DNA of 64,000 nt from Epiperipatus broadwayi (lineage: Eukaryota > Onychophora > Udeonychophora > Euonychophora > Peripatidae). The notes below the pieces were generated by a model. That model was not told the DNA's origin and did not search any database. It worked only from the letters and a program-made list of their open reading frames with translations. Below, in pieces: positions 1-11,790 of this stretch. Position numbers and translations under genes: made by a program. Every line of letters begins with the position of its first letter. Position 1 is the stretch's first letter. Location: positions 620,001 through 684,000 of the forward strand of contig JAQFVV010000208.1 of the NCBI GenBank assembly GCA_028023455.1, read 5' to 3'.

Positions 1-1030
1 TATTTTTAATCTAAGCTCAATAGCTTATATAGTCATATAGGTCTGAACTCAGTTCAGCACCCATACATTTTGGTGTCTTTGGCTCTTTAACAACCATAGC
101 CGCCACTATCCTATTAGGCAGGGTTGGTGTTAAACCACTAAACATCACATTATCACTATCTCTTATACTAGCACATAATTGTTATTAAACAAGGCAAAAC
201 TCTTCATACAATAGTGCCCCTGTGCCAACCAGAGTAATCAATGGATGCCAGAAGACTTGTGAATAAAATCACTATCTAGTGCCTACTCATCCAATATCCC
301 CAGACTAGTTTTTGGCTTGTGGCCTTCTTTTAGTGAGGAGCCTTGGATCTGGGAGCACTGCATCTAGATCTTTCCAATGCAACCCTCCAACAGTCACCTT
401 TTAACTCTACTTAACTACAAAACTAAGAATGAAATTGAAAACATTGTATTTTCAATCTAAGCTCAATAGCTTATATAGTCATATGGGTCTGAGTTGAGAA
501 TGAAATTGGAAAACACAATATTTTCAATCTAAGCTCAATAGCTTATATGGTCATATGGGTCTGAACTCAGTTCAGAACCCACACATTTGGTGTCTTTGGC
601 TCTTTAACAACCATAGCCACCACTATCCTATTAAGCAAGATTGGTGTTAAACCACTAAACATACTAGCACATAATTGTTATTAAACAATTATTCTGGTTG
701 GCACAGGGGGCACTACTGTATGGAGAGTTTTGCCTTGTTATAAAATAAATACCCCTCTTTATATCTTACCTCCTATACATATATACAAGTAAAGACATTA
801 ACACAGCTTATTTGACCATAAAACAGAGTATGCCCCTTGTTGAGGTACTAGCAAGGTTAATGCAGTATCAAACTCTCCATACAGTAGTGCCATCCAATGC
901 AAGCCTTTGTAATCAAAGGATGCAAGAAGATTTGTACACAAAATCTCTATCTAGTCCCCTATTCATCCGATACTTCCAGACTAGTTTCTAACTTATGGCT
1001 TTCATCAATGAAGAGCCTTGGAAAAGGTGA
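1..1030. repeat. Composite of foldback-repeat copies (hammerhead-type family, decayed)
   Basis: A block beginning with 'ctaagctcaatagcttat' occurs near 9, 456 and 528, followed in the first and third cases by the same 'ggtgtctttggctctttaac' stretch and by 'aaaccactaaacat'. Segments near 200-250, 690-740 and 870-900 are direct or inverted versions of the 'ggcaaaactctccatacagt' motif seen again at 18.2, 46.3, 47.1 and 50.6 kb. Minus-strand hammerhead-like motifs near 300-350 and 975-1020 keep the GAAAC/ACTAGTC part but have lost the CTGANGA box. No coding frame is recognisable. I read it as several overlapping decayed members of one repeat family. Confidence 0.7.
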
Positions 1031-1523
1031 TCATGTGATGATTAATTAGATTGTGGTGCCACAGCTATATAAGTTTACCAATCTGTTTACTACAGAGATT
1101 CAACTATAAACATGATTCTCCTTAACATTTTTCTTCCTAATCACACATCCATATTTATATTACATAGACAAATAAATAGATTATTAAAGCTACTAGAGAA
1201 ATTAAATTCTAATAAAAAAAATTATTTGGTCTATTAACAAAAGGAAATATTCACAAAATAATAAAAAGATAATATATTTTTTAAGCTTTTGCATATAAAT
1301 ACAACACATTTTTATTGACAATTTCCTCTAGAATCGAAATGTTTTTTAAATTAGTGAGTTATAAAAAATACAAACGGTAACTCTATTTGCATAGTTCTAC
1401 AAAATAAAATATCATTTCTAATATATTTTTCTCTAAACAAATATTATTGCTAAAAGAAATATATATAGTTAATCAAAATAAGAGTCATAGATCACATGAC
1501 CCTATTCGCTTAAGCTTGTCAGT

Positions 1524-1634
1524 TATAAACAATGAGGATTGCCAATTCCTCAACAAGCTTTGTGTTAAAGGCTTTCTCTGGCTAAGCATTTAACACAAAG
1601 TTTGTTGAGGAATTGGCAATCCTCATTGTTTATA
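1524..1634. repeat. Foldback with 46-bp arms
   Basis: The arm 1524-1569 is repeated inverted at 1589-1634 with about one mismatch, around a 19-base loop. The flank 'catagatcacatgaccct' matches, inverted, the sequence just right of the 15.2-15.5 kb foldback (about 15540-15560), so it probably belongs to that family. No hammerhead core remains in the loop. Confidence 0.8.
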
Positions 1635-2397
1635 TATATAGTTAGTCTTCTTTGTTTTTGTTCTTTTTCAATTTAATAGCACTTGTTATTAAACATACAT
1701 TTAAAAAAATCCAAATTGATATCTACGAATTATTAGAAAAAATATTTTATTATCTTAACAACTTAATAAATGAATCTTTTATAAGAAAATTAGCTCTTAC
1801 TATTTTGAGATTTATTTAAATATGTGTATATATATATTCAAGTACATTGTCTATACTAAACTTAATGTAATTGTAAGGAACTTGAACTCAGACTTTCTAA
1901 TCTCTACATCTATCCAATCTATTTTATACAACTGATGCACGTAATCGCATACATGTGAAAAAGATAAATGATCAGCAATATACTTATTTTATGCTGAACC
2001 AGCACTCTTCATTTGGTCCAGATCACAATCTCACACACATATATACAATCAGTGCTCAGTTTATATTAAGATAGCAAATCTTCAAACTTCAATGGACAAG
2101 CTTCAATCTTCTTCACTCTCCAACCCTTCAGCCATCCCTTTCATTGAAAATCTGAAGATGGAATACTCAAAGCCATTGTTGATGCCAATATTATTGTCAT
2201 ATTCATGTTAACCTTAGGTCAATCTGACCCCTCACACACATAAACCCTTAATATTTCCTTTTAATTATATAGAAGAGGGCTGGGCAGAATACAGGTTGCA
2301 TATGTAATATTTAAACACAAGTATATTGTGTATACTAAATTTAATGTCCATTGAAGTTTGAAGATTTGCTATCTTTATATAAACTGAGCACTGATTG

Positions 2398-3033
2398 TGT
2401 TATAATCCCCTTTCTCTCAGAAGTAGACTATTCCAGATGCCTCCTTATCTGATCGAATTAAGCATTGTTTTCCACAGACCAATAGGCTGATGTATAGATA
2501 ACAACATAGCCAATGATTATTACAGGCCAATAAACAATGATGCTTCTAAATCTGAAGGTTTTCAATAAGATCAGGAATCTGGGTATAAATAGTCATCCTT
2601 TTGTGAGGATCAGGGAAGAACGTGTCTAACCTGAAAAGACTATTTGCGTTCTCCCAGGGAAGCTCTGCTAACCTAAACAGCAGCAAGTATTCTCTTTGAT
2701 AGCACTATGCTATTTAGATCTATGCAGCTAGGCAAGTCCCACAGAGGCCAGACACTGCTAAAATTACTCTCAGCTCAAGGCAAGCTGTCTTGTACAGCTG
2801 GAAGCATCATAGACCCTACCCATGAGGCAAGCCATCAGGTGTGGCTGGAAGCAGCAGGCAGAACACAGAGTTTACATTAAACTCCAATATTTCAACTTGT
2901 AAATATTCATTTGTATATAGTGTATTGTATATATTTGTACATAATAATAAATATATTAATTGTAATACTTGTTTCAGTATTATTTTACATTATTTACTGT
3001 TGGCTGGGTCTGTAATCCAGACCAAACACAACA
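2398..3033 (+). repeat. 5' LTR of Gypsy-1
   Basis: 636 bp, TG...CA. It contains a TATA-like box (TATAAAT, 2584-2590) and AATAAA-like signals near 2948. It is near-identical over most of its length to the 3' LTR. The segment holding the TATA box is bounded by direct GATCAGG repeats and is missing from the 3' copy. Confidence 0.93.
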
Positions 3034-3515
3034 GATTTGGCACAGTTTGACAAAAGATTTTTTTCCCCATGGCTGGAAAAAGAAAAAACTTGGAAAATGT
3101 AAATACGTGAGTGCGCAATTATATAGACACTCGTAAGTTACGAAGCTGTGATTACTAAATCACACTTAAATATGGTCCAAGTAAAATACGTGAATATCGT
3201 ATTTATTAAACAGTGATTATTAAAAATCACTTATTTCTGGCAAAATAAAAAGTAAAATATGCGAATAAGCAATAGACAATCATTGTATTTACTAAACAGC
3301 CATTGTCAAAATCACTTATTTCTGAGAGAAAAAATAAAGTGATCACAAACACGATTGGTGCTTCATAAACCAATCAAAATTGGCCTTGCTAAAAAAGACA
3401 GAAGTTTGCCCTAGCAGAGTAAAAAATTCTGTCAAACATAACCGTATCAAATGGTTACTCGCAAATATACAGAAATATTTTTCTCATGTGATAACAGAGA
3501 AAAATAAAATAAAAA

Positions 3516-4380
3516 ATGGATAATATAATTGGCTCGATGGAAGCTTTTGATCCAGGGTTCTCTGAGAACTGGTCAAGCTACAAAGAGTGCCTCATTTTTT
3601 ATATGCAGGCCAATCAGATCAAACAGTCTGAAATAAAATTAGCGACGCTGATAACTATAAGCGGATCGCAGATGTATATTTTAAAATTGCAAATTGGGTC
3701 AGAAACACTGGCTGACTTGAATTTTGAGAAGGCGTTGGCGATTCTCACAGAATATTTTTCTCCCAAACCACTAACAATAATGCAGAGATATTATTTCAAT
3801 CTCTGTATGCAGGTGGAGGGAGAAAAAGCTAGAGAATTCGCCACGCAAATCAGGACATTAGCACTTATGTGCCAATTTAAAGTTTTTAAATGAAGCACTA
3901 CGCGATAGTTTCATTTGTGGCATGAACGATCATAATTTAACACTCAAACTATTAGTGACACCGGATATAGACTTTGAAAAGGCTGTAGCTCAAGCCATGC
4001 TGGTAGAATCTATAACGTGTCAAGCAAATCCATTACAAAAAATGAATTATACTGTTCAAAAAGTTGAACAGAAGGCCGAGTCTGACAAGCACTCAGTTGG
4101 CTCAACAACAACGAGTGTTAAGCGTTGTTATAGGTTCCATAAACCGATGCACATGCAAACAGAATGTCCACACCTCCATACTGTGTGCTCATTTTGCAAG
4201 CGAGTCGGTCATATAAGAGCGGCCTGTCTACACTTAAAAAGACAAACAGCCAATATGAGAATGGAAAAACCCATTCCAAAAAACAACAAAGGCAACTATA
4301 AGAAAAATAAACAAGTTGCCAGTATAAATCACATTAAGAACAATCAGTCTGGATTTATACATAGTATAATGATTAATAAT
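3516..4380 (+). pseudogene. Gag of Gypsy-1, frameshifted
   Basis: The first frame (3516-3893) encodes a capsid-like segment of about 125 residues. It ends in a stop just where the conserved gag pattern continues in another frame, so a one-base shift near 3880-3890 (in a run of T and A) breaks it; the second frame runs from about 3890. The second frame holds two zinc-knuckle boxes. The first is C-X2-F-X4-H-X4-C, where Phe replaces the second Cys. The second is an intact C-X2-C-X4-H-X4-C (CSFCKRVGHIRAAC). Gag normally packages element RNA; here the break and the lost Cys suggest decay. No upstream ATG competes in the 480-bp leader (3034-3515), which shows no other feature. Confidence 0.88.
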
Positions 4381-4794
4381 ATGCCAGTGAGAATGGAACT
4401 AGACACAGGGTCTGCAGTGTCTATTGTTTCAAAAAAGACTTGGGCTATCATTAATAAAAATAATAAATATAATCTGCATCCTAGCACTAGGACTATAACA
4501 GATTATCAGGGTAAAAAAATAAAACTATTGGGTCAGACAAGAGTTAAAATAACCATGCCTAACAAAACTAGACACCTACCACTGGTAGTGGCAGCAGGTG
4601 ATCACAGCAACTTATTAGGCTGTGACTGGTTCAGTCATTTAGACTTTGCAGTGACAAAGGTGAACCAGATCACAACGTTAGCTAAATTAAAGGCCGATTA
4701 TCCTGAAATGGACAAAAAAGATCTAGTTCAGTATCTAGGGCTACCAATTCAGTTATCACTGAATAAGAAAAACCAGAAGTCAATAAAAAGCTGA
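4381..4794 (+). pseudogene. Retropepsin-like aspartic protease of Gypsy-1, fused to gag frame
   Basis: The same open frame continues past the zinc knuckles into a retropepsin signature (MELDTGSAVSIVS, active-site DTG about residues 161-163 counted from the Met at 3922), followed by the 'LLGCDWF' region typical of the flap-distal part of these proteases. The last 35 codons resemble the linker that precedes reverse transcriptase in Gypsy pol, but the frame then stops at 4794 and no RT follows. The protease domain itself looks complete. It would process gag. I call it a pseudogene because it lies behind the gag frameshift. Confidence 0.85.
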
Positions 4795-4802
4795 AAACAA
4801 AA

Positions 4803-5150
4803 ATGAATATGAGAAATTGGAACACCAGGATTGCCAGAACACCATTAGCTTTGCAAACTAAAATGCTATGCAGAATGTATAAAGGACCCACTAAATGGAT
4901 TCCAGCAGTCGTGATCCAACAGAAAGGACTCCACACCCTTATAGTCAAAACAGCAGATGGATGTCAACATCATCGCCATCGAAAGCAACTTAAACTATAT
5001 TATATTGATGCAACCACAAGGAATGAAGCTACAGAGACATGCAGTACAAGCAAGGAGGACCAACAAACTGAAGACAGCAGCAAACCAGAACCAGCCCCGA
5101 AGCGTGTTAGTCATCCTCCAGCACACCTGCTTGACTGTTCTCTAGGATAA
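4803..5150 (+). pseudogene. C-terminal end of Gypsy-1 pol (post-integrase, GPY/F-like)
   Basis: Starts nine bases after the protease frame stops. Residues around 28-65 (KGPTKWIPAVVIQQKG ... HRHRKQL) match the layout of the GPY/F-like module at the end of Gypsy integrases: a Trp-rich beta strand, then an R-H-x-x-Q-L tail. A polar, Pro-rich tail leads into the purine tract and 3' LTR. Everything between protease and this tail (RT, RNase H, zinc finger and catalytic core of integrase; normally over 2 kb) is missing, so the junction near 4795-4803 marks a large in-element deletion. Confidence 0.78.
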
Positions 5151-5170
5151 ATTTTAGCCAGGGGGAGGGA

Positions 5171-5763
5171 TGTTATAGTCCTCCCTTCTCTCAGAAGTAG
5201 ACTATTCCAGATGCCTCCTTATCTAATTGGATTAAGCATTGTTTGCCACAGGCCAATAGACTGATGTATAGATAACAACATAGCCAATAATTATTACAAG
5301 CCAATAAACAATGATGCTTGCTAAATCCGAAGGTTTTCAATAAGGTCAGTGCGTGTCTAACCTGAAAAGACTCTTTGCGTTCTCCCAGGGAAGCTCTGCT
5401 AACCTAAACAGCAGCAAGTATTCCCTTTGATAGCACTACGCTATTTAGATCTATGCAGCTAGGCAAGTCCCACAGAGACCGGACGCTGCTAAGATCACTC
5501 TCGGCTCGAGGCAAGCTGTCTTGTACAGCTGGAAGAGTCATAGACCCTACCCATGAGGCAAGCCATCAGGTGTGGCTGGAAGCGGCAGGCAGAACACAGA
5601 GTTTACATTAAACTCCAATATTCAACTTGTAAATATTCATTTGTATATATTGTATTGTATATATTTGTACATAATAATAAATATATTAATTGTAATACTT
5701 GTTTCAGTATTATTTTACATTATTTACTGTTGGTTGGGTCTGTAATCCAGACCAAACACAACA
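5171..5763 (+). repeat. 3' LTR of Gypsy-1 (lacks the TATA segment)
   Basis: 593 bp, TG...CA, aligned with 2398-3033 but about 44 bp shorter. The missing piece corresponds to about 2574-2617 of the 5' LTR, including its TATA-like box. Confidence 0.92.
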
Positions 5764-5925
5764 GATTGTGTATATATAGTGATTTGGACTGTTCAGCACA
5801 AAATACTTCTATTGGAGATCATTTGATCTTTTTCACATGTATGTGGTCATGTGCATTGGTTCTATAAGATGGATTGGATAGATGTAGGGGATTGAAAATC
5901 TGAATTTAAATCCCTTATAATATAT

Positions 5926-8630
5926 ATATATATTCATACATTAAATATTTTATATTATCGGTATAATTAATAAGACATGCGTTGACTTTTTTCTTTCCTG
6001 TACACTGTTGGTTGACTTCCTTATGAGACAGTCACTTCAATGATAAATCCATTGAAAATTGAGTTCAAACTCGTTTCTGGAAACATAGTTTGTAGAATTT
6101 GGGGGGAAATGTCGATCTGTGGTGGATTTGAATGCTTGACTTATATTGTTAACATAGCACATGTTGCTTAACAATTTCTTAACTATTTACTTTCTGAAAA
6201 TCTTTTCTCATTTTTAGTTTTTAGAAAGATACTTTTAAAGCCAACAAGACTAAGTTAGTTTATTGTTTTCTTTTTTATAAAACAATTGATGAACAAAATG
6301 ATCAAGTTTTTTTTTTCATGTGTCAAAGCATGATCAAGTTTAACTTCTAAAACAAATGACACGACCCTATTCTTATATTTCTTTTAAATATTTTTTTGTG
6401 GGAAATTATTCAATTTCAGCCCAATGAAAGAAAAAAAAACTCTATTTTTAGTTATATAACAAATCAAAAACAAGATTGTTTACTTTTTTAAAAAAAAATA
6501 ATGATAACAAATAAAAATTTTACTTTTACAATATTACATAACCGATTTGTATAATTAAATAATTTATTCATTTAATTAATTTATAATAAAAATTTCAATA
6601 TTTTTTCAATTGTAAAATTTAAATTTTGTTGTGACGTTATTAATGATTATTAAATAACCTGTGTCAGACTTTGAAGTATAAGATATTGGCACTTCCGGCA
6701 GTAAGGAATTCCCGCGCAATAAAACCGTTTGACTTTTAATAATCCTAATAACTTTATTGTATAATGAACATATATTTATTATATATATCATCAACTTTTA
6801 AACATAAAGAGAAAAGAATTCGTCTAATTATATGATAATAAAGAAAAACGCAATAACCTTATTACTTAAGTATAAAATAATTTCAAAATCTGATGAAAGA
6901 TAAACATCTAATAGCAACAGACAGAATAACGTTATTTTGTAATCCTTGGCCTAAGACCATTTGAGATTAACAAATTCAAAAAAGTTAGTCAAATTACAGC
7001 AGTAAAATGAGAAAACACTTGAAAAGTATTTCTAAATTAAACTCAAGAGAAATGGCACACATGTGCTTTCGTAAGAGGGGAAAAAAATGAAATAGAAGAA
7101 ATTAATTTTTCATTCCAGTACTTGTTGCTTTAAAAATATTATAAATTTAAGATTAAATGTATTTCTTTTAAACATTCTCTTGAAACAAATGTTGCTTAAT
7201 ACAGTCATTTATATGGAACAAAATTAAATATAGATTACAACTGAATATTGTTTTTAAAAAATTATTAAAAAATAAATTTAAATTAGTTACTTCCATTTAC
7301 TCACTTGATTACAAAAAGAGTTCACTTAATATTTTGGTAAACATTTCATTAAGGCGAAGCTACTTATATTTGTTTCTCTTCTAATACAATTTTTTTTTGT
7401 ATTTAATGAAAGCCCACGAATTATTTCTCAATACTGAATATATATATATATCTCACTATGAGATTAAAATACGACCTTATACTTAAAAGAGATGTCTTTT
7501 AATCAGATTTCACTCATTACTTTTCAACTTAGGCACATATAAAAAAAGCCATATTGAGACAACAGATAAACTGAAAAGATTTTGTGTTTAACAAAAAAGA
7601 AAGTAAATCACACAAATAAATAACATATCAGTTTCTATTAATATTATTGATAATATTAATAGACTCATATGGAGATGATCTGAAGCTGTGTCTAGAAAAA
7701 TATAGCCCATGAATATCTGAAACCCTAAACTAGAATCCAAAAGAGTTTATGCAATAATGGAAAAGAGCAGACAAAAACTAGATAAATTAATAAGGAAAGT
7801 TTATTGAAATGTGAAGAAATTTGTATTAATAATATTAGTACATGAAATTTATTACAGGTATTTAATTTTTTTCTAACAATATTTACCAAGAAAATATTCC
7901 AACTATTGACTCTCAAAAATTAATTAGCAATTATAATTTTTATTATGTTTATTTTAACCTCAAAGTCAGTCTCATATATATAGTTTTAGCACTTATTTAG
8001 TATAAGATATTTAATTAATGATGTATTAATGACACTTTGCAATTAAATTTATATTTACTAGTAACTTGATAAGTAATTTTACTAAATACACTAAAAGTTC
8101 TTTGATCAATTTTCATCAGAGAATTTGGGGTTTTATTAGGAAACCAAACATTTAAATAAATTATTTTTAAATAATATAGAATTAAATAAATTTCAAAATT
8201 AAAAACCAAACAGATGAGATCTTGATCAGATAACCCTTTGACCTACAGATCCTGAGAGATGAAATTTATCTCATTATAACATTAATTGATATTTAAAATG
8301 TAGACCATGGCTTCAATGCACGTGAGACCATGCACACAAACAGGGATGCATGCAATATATTACAATCACTTATTGAAATTTATTTAACCAAACAAATTGA
8401 TTGAGGACTATACTCTTTACCTAGTAGCACCTAAATATTCACTTATTGAGCTAGAGGAAAGCAGGCATAGATTGATTATTCAAAGACAAATATTAAGCCT
8501 GTTTATAACATAAAAAAAAATTATGAGGATTAACTCCAGATAATGAGCACTATAAGTCAATGACCAAGCACCATGCTATGATGCTCTTTAATTAGCAGGA
8601 ATTATTTTTAAAATGAATCAAAATATAAAT
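5926..8630. other. AT-rich DNA without recognised gene
   Basis: Very AT-rich, with (TA)n stretches near 5923 and 7440. All open frames are short and lack recognisable motifs. No repeat family seen elsewhere in the window was found here. Confidence 0.6.
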
Positions 8631-8631
8631 C

Positions 8632-9030
8632 CCAAACATCACATGATCATTATTTCATATACTTACACATGATTTAATAAGAGTACTAAACTTTCCATAT
8701 AATAGTGCCAACAAGTACAAGCCTTCATAATTAATGGATGCTCTCAAATCCAAGTCCATACAAACATCACATGATCACCATTTCATAAACTTACCCATGA
8801 TGTTAATAAGAGTACCAAACTTTCCTTATAGTAGTGCCACCAAATGCAAGCCTTCATAATTAATGGATGCTCTCAAATCCAAGCCTCCTCACTGATGAAA
8901 GCCACAAGCTAGAAACTAGTCTGGGAATGTTGGATGAGTAGGCACTAAATAGGGATGTTATGCACAAACCTTCCTGCATCCATTGCTCATGAAGGCTTCA
9001 CTTGGTGGCACTACTGAGTTTGGTGCTCCT
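8632..9030. repeat. Foldback repeat with internal 130-bp duplication and hammerhead-like core
   Basis: Two direct copies (about 8638-8757 and 8766-8885) of a unit starting 'aaacatcacatgatca' and ending 'ggatgctctcaaatccaag' are followed by an inverted arm ending 'gtggcactactgagtttgg' (about 9009-9027). The middle carries the ribozyme-like motif annotated separately. Same family as the 18.2, 47.1 and 50.6 kb copies. Confidence 0.82.
8887..8928 (+). ncRNA. Hammerhead-like ribozyme motif
   Basis: CTGATGA (8892-8898), a 13-base stem-loop II (AGC/GCT with CACAA loop), GAAAC (8912-8916), two bases, then GTC (8919-8921) with cleavage expected after the C. Stem I pairs ctca (8888-8891) with tggg (8922-8925), one pair G-U. 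Stem III reads ACTAGT, a palindrome, so a stable stem III would form only between two RNAs. The first stem II pair is A-A, not the usual G-C, which may weaken activity. Confidence 0.6.
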
Positions 9031-10257
9031 ATTAGAATCAAAACATAATTACATTTGTAAGAAGTTTTCCAAATCAAGGTTAAATACTTTGAAACAATAT
9101 CACAAAAATCAAATAATAATGTTCAATTCATATTTTACAAATGTGAAAGTATAATGTGTGTGTATTTATATTACTATAGAAATGTGAATATTTGCCTATT
9201 TGTCACTTTAAAACTCAACAAATATTGCACCAATCTTGAAAAATCTTGCATAATTTTCTTTCTTTTTATGTATAGAATTTTATTAGCATATACATTTTTA
9301 CTTTATTTTTAAAAAAATTATAATTTGTAAAATAAAAATGTGTGGATAATCTATAACGTAAATGTTTTCAAATGACATCATAAAAACAAAAAAAAAAGAT
9401 AGCACTGATAAAAAAAGATTACTAAATTGGAATTTTTTTTTAAAAAATAAGGTAGTTTTTATTTAAAGCAAGGTGAAATTTGATTTTAGAAAAATATTTT
9501 AAATTAATTAAATTGCATTTGTAATCACATATTTAATTTCTCATTTGAATTAATTTGATTAACTTAGAATTTCAGTTAAATATATATTTAATTTGACATG
9601 TTAGTAAAATAAAATTTAAAATAGCATCATACATCAAGCAAAATACTACTGAATTTGATAATTTTTATTATGAAATTGATAGGCTCAGTTGAAATATATT
9701 TAACACATGAAAAAATAAAATTTTAAAATGATGTGGGCACAGCAAGAAAAATGCTGAATTTGATAAACTTTTATCATTTCCTTTTAAGTATATTCTCATA
9801 TAATAAAATAAGATGTAGTGATTTGCATATTGAAATATATTCTAGAGAAATGATAAGATATAAATTTTGTAATTCAGGTAAAATTTTATTGAAAAAATGT
9901 ATTTTTTTAATTATTTAAACTTTGTTTGAATCATGTATTTAAATACTTGCTTGCATATATTATGACAGCATTAAAATTTTATAGCTATTTTAAAAATTAG
10001 AACGTGAAAAATATAAAATAATTTATTATAAAATTGTTGTTAATAAAAATTATATTTTTTGTGATACTGCCATTGATAATTATTTTATGTAAATATTACA
10101 TAAATATACTTTAATTATCAAATCACAAGGGAATATCTAGAGAAATGGAGAGAATTAATGATATTTGATATTAAATATATTAAAAATTGAAAACAGAATA
10201 CATAAATATATTTCAATTATCAAATTTTCTACTAATGCAAGAGTACAGTTTTTTTTC
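9031..10257. other. AT-rich DNA, no gene recognised
   Basis: Low-complexity A/T sequence with short open frames only; nothing with conserved motifs or repeat structure was seen. Confidence 0.6.
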
Positions 10258-10350
10258 CTCCTGTGTCATAGCATCAGCTGGGAAACGAACCCGCTAACCC
10301 AGGACAACTGCTTGTAAAGCAGTTGTCAGTCACCTCTCGACCACCAATGC
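10258..10350 (-). repeat. tRNA-like (tRNA-Val-like) SINE head
   Basis: On the minus strand the sequence has an A-box-like TGGTCGAGAGG, a 7-bp anticodon-type stem (CAACTGC/GCAGTTG) with loop TTTACAA that would present UAC (Val), the stretch GTCCTGGGTTAGC, and a B-box-like GGTTCGTTTCC, with ends that can pair (GCAT...ATGC). Extra bases before the T arm and a T for A in the B box argue for a tRNA-derived repeat rather than a working tRNA gene. Confidence 0.6.
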
Positions 10351-11790
10351 TTGACAATGCAAGAGTACAGTTAGAGTTAAAAATGGAAAATATAAATATA
10401 TTTCAATTATCAATTTTTCTAATAATGGTAATGGGACAGCTAGAGGAAATGAAAAGACTTAGTGAGGAACATTTTTATTTGGTATTTATTACATTAAAAA
10501 TGAAAACTGAAATTTAGACTTTAAAAATGTTTAAAAATTTCAACTATTCATAATATATTCTCTCTATATATATAATTAAACATACATTTTAATAATCAAC
10601 TGGATTATATTATTTTATTTTTATTATTAATCTACTAACACATGCAAAGCTGTGGGTTGGCTTTGTTTGCATTAGTTAAATATAAAAATGCAGTATAGCT
10701 GAGAATTAAAATATTTAAAGAATATTTACATGAAATAATAATACATTAGTTATCAACCACAATTAAAAATGACTTAGAACATTATTTATAAAAATGCATG
10801 ACAATAGTTATTTCTACACACTGTTGATATCTTATATATTTAATTATCAACTACATTACATTCTTTTAATTTAATAATGTGAGAGAGTATTTATCCTTAT
10901 ATGATTATTTGGAACCAATTATACTCTTGCATAAGTTAGATAATTTTACTTTTAAGTATTCAAAAGGTTGAAATTTTTCAGTAAACAAAAAGAACCGGAC
11001 TCATTAATAACAGACTCAGTAATGAACAGAAAAATCTAAGTGTTCAGTTGAGTACATTTTTGAACATGTATACTTAAATGCTAAATTTTGCATTTACAGT
11101 TGTTGTTTTGAATATAACATTTTTTAATTTTATGGATATAATGATTGCCTTTGACAAGGATGTTCGCATTGAAAATACTTTAAAAATTTTATTTAGCATT
11201 TTCAAGGTTTTCTCAAAATATACTGTATTAATACTGCCTTTAATTTGTTGCATTTCTTTGATAGAATTATCAGATTTATGCAACAATATTCTATCTCCAT
11301 AGTAGGACATTTTTCTGCCACTGGATGCACAAGCACAAAAGCAGTCAATGCCCTTTAAGATTAGTCCCTAAATATTCAACAGATTCTTATTGTATACAAT
11401 TACAAGGTGAAAATATTCATATTCTGCCTTCTTGATACATACCTCTCTGGAAAGACCCCATGTTGTTGCAAATCAAATTGGGCTTATATGCACAAAAATT
11501 GTAGCATATTTTGAAATGATCACAGAAATAAGAATGAAATTGTTTTTAAAAAATATCAGTCATGAATACACAAAATGCTATGTCTGGAAGCATAACTCTT
11601 GCTCTCCAGACCGCATAAGATCTAAATTTATCATAGTAAAAACCACAACACTTTTAAAATTTAGTATTTAATATATCTATGTCAGAGGTTTACATTATTA
11701 ATTAACAAATATACAATTTAACAATATATATATATAGACCCATAGACATACAAAAATAATGAAACGATCGGTTAAGTTCCTTCCCTTGAT
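10351..11790. other. AT-rich DNA, no gene recognised
   Basis: Short overlapping open frames on both strands at 11074-11310 lack known motifs. The 10355-10390 segment partly repeats 10230-10260 (ctaatgcaagagtacagtt), suggesting the tRNA-like insert at 10258-10350 duplicated its target. Confidence 0.5.

Larger units (their letters stand above)
2393..5768 (+). mobile_element. Ty3/Gypsy-type LTR retrotransposon (Gypsy-1), non-autonomous, complete ends
   Basis: Two long terminal repeats (2398-3033 and 5171-5763) begin with TG and end with CA. The element is flanked by a perfect 5-bp target duplication, GATTG, at 2393-2397 and 5764-5768. A primer-binding-like site starting TGGCACAGT is at 3038, and a purine tract (agggggaggga) touches the 3' LTR. 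The interior encodes gag, a retropepsin and the C-terminal end of pol. Reverse transcriptase, RNase H and the integrase core are absent, so the element is about 3.4 kb and could move only with enzymes supplied in trans. Gag also has a frameshift. Confidence 0.93.
1855..5925. repeat. Foldback element interrupted by an LTR retrotransposon
   Basis: The left arm (about 1876-2095) is repeated inverted as 2342-2397 followed, after removing the LTR element, by 5769-5918. The arms share 'tgaagtttgaagatttgcta', 'aaactgagcactgattg', 'tctttttcacatgtatg' and 'attggatagatgtag'. The uninterrupted left arm shows what the empty site looked like (cactgattg followed by tatatatg). A second, direct similarity (about 1848-1875 against 2312-2345) lies at the inner edge. 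The spacer at 2100-2310 is unassigned. Confidence 0.85.
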
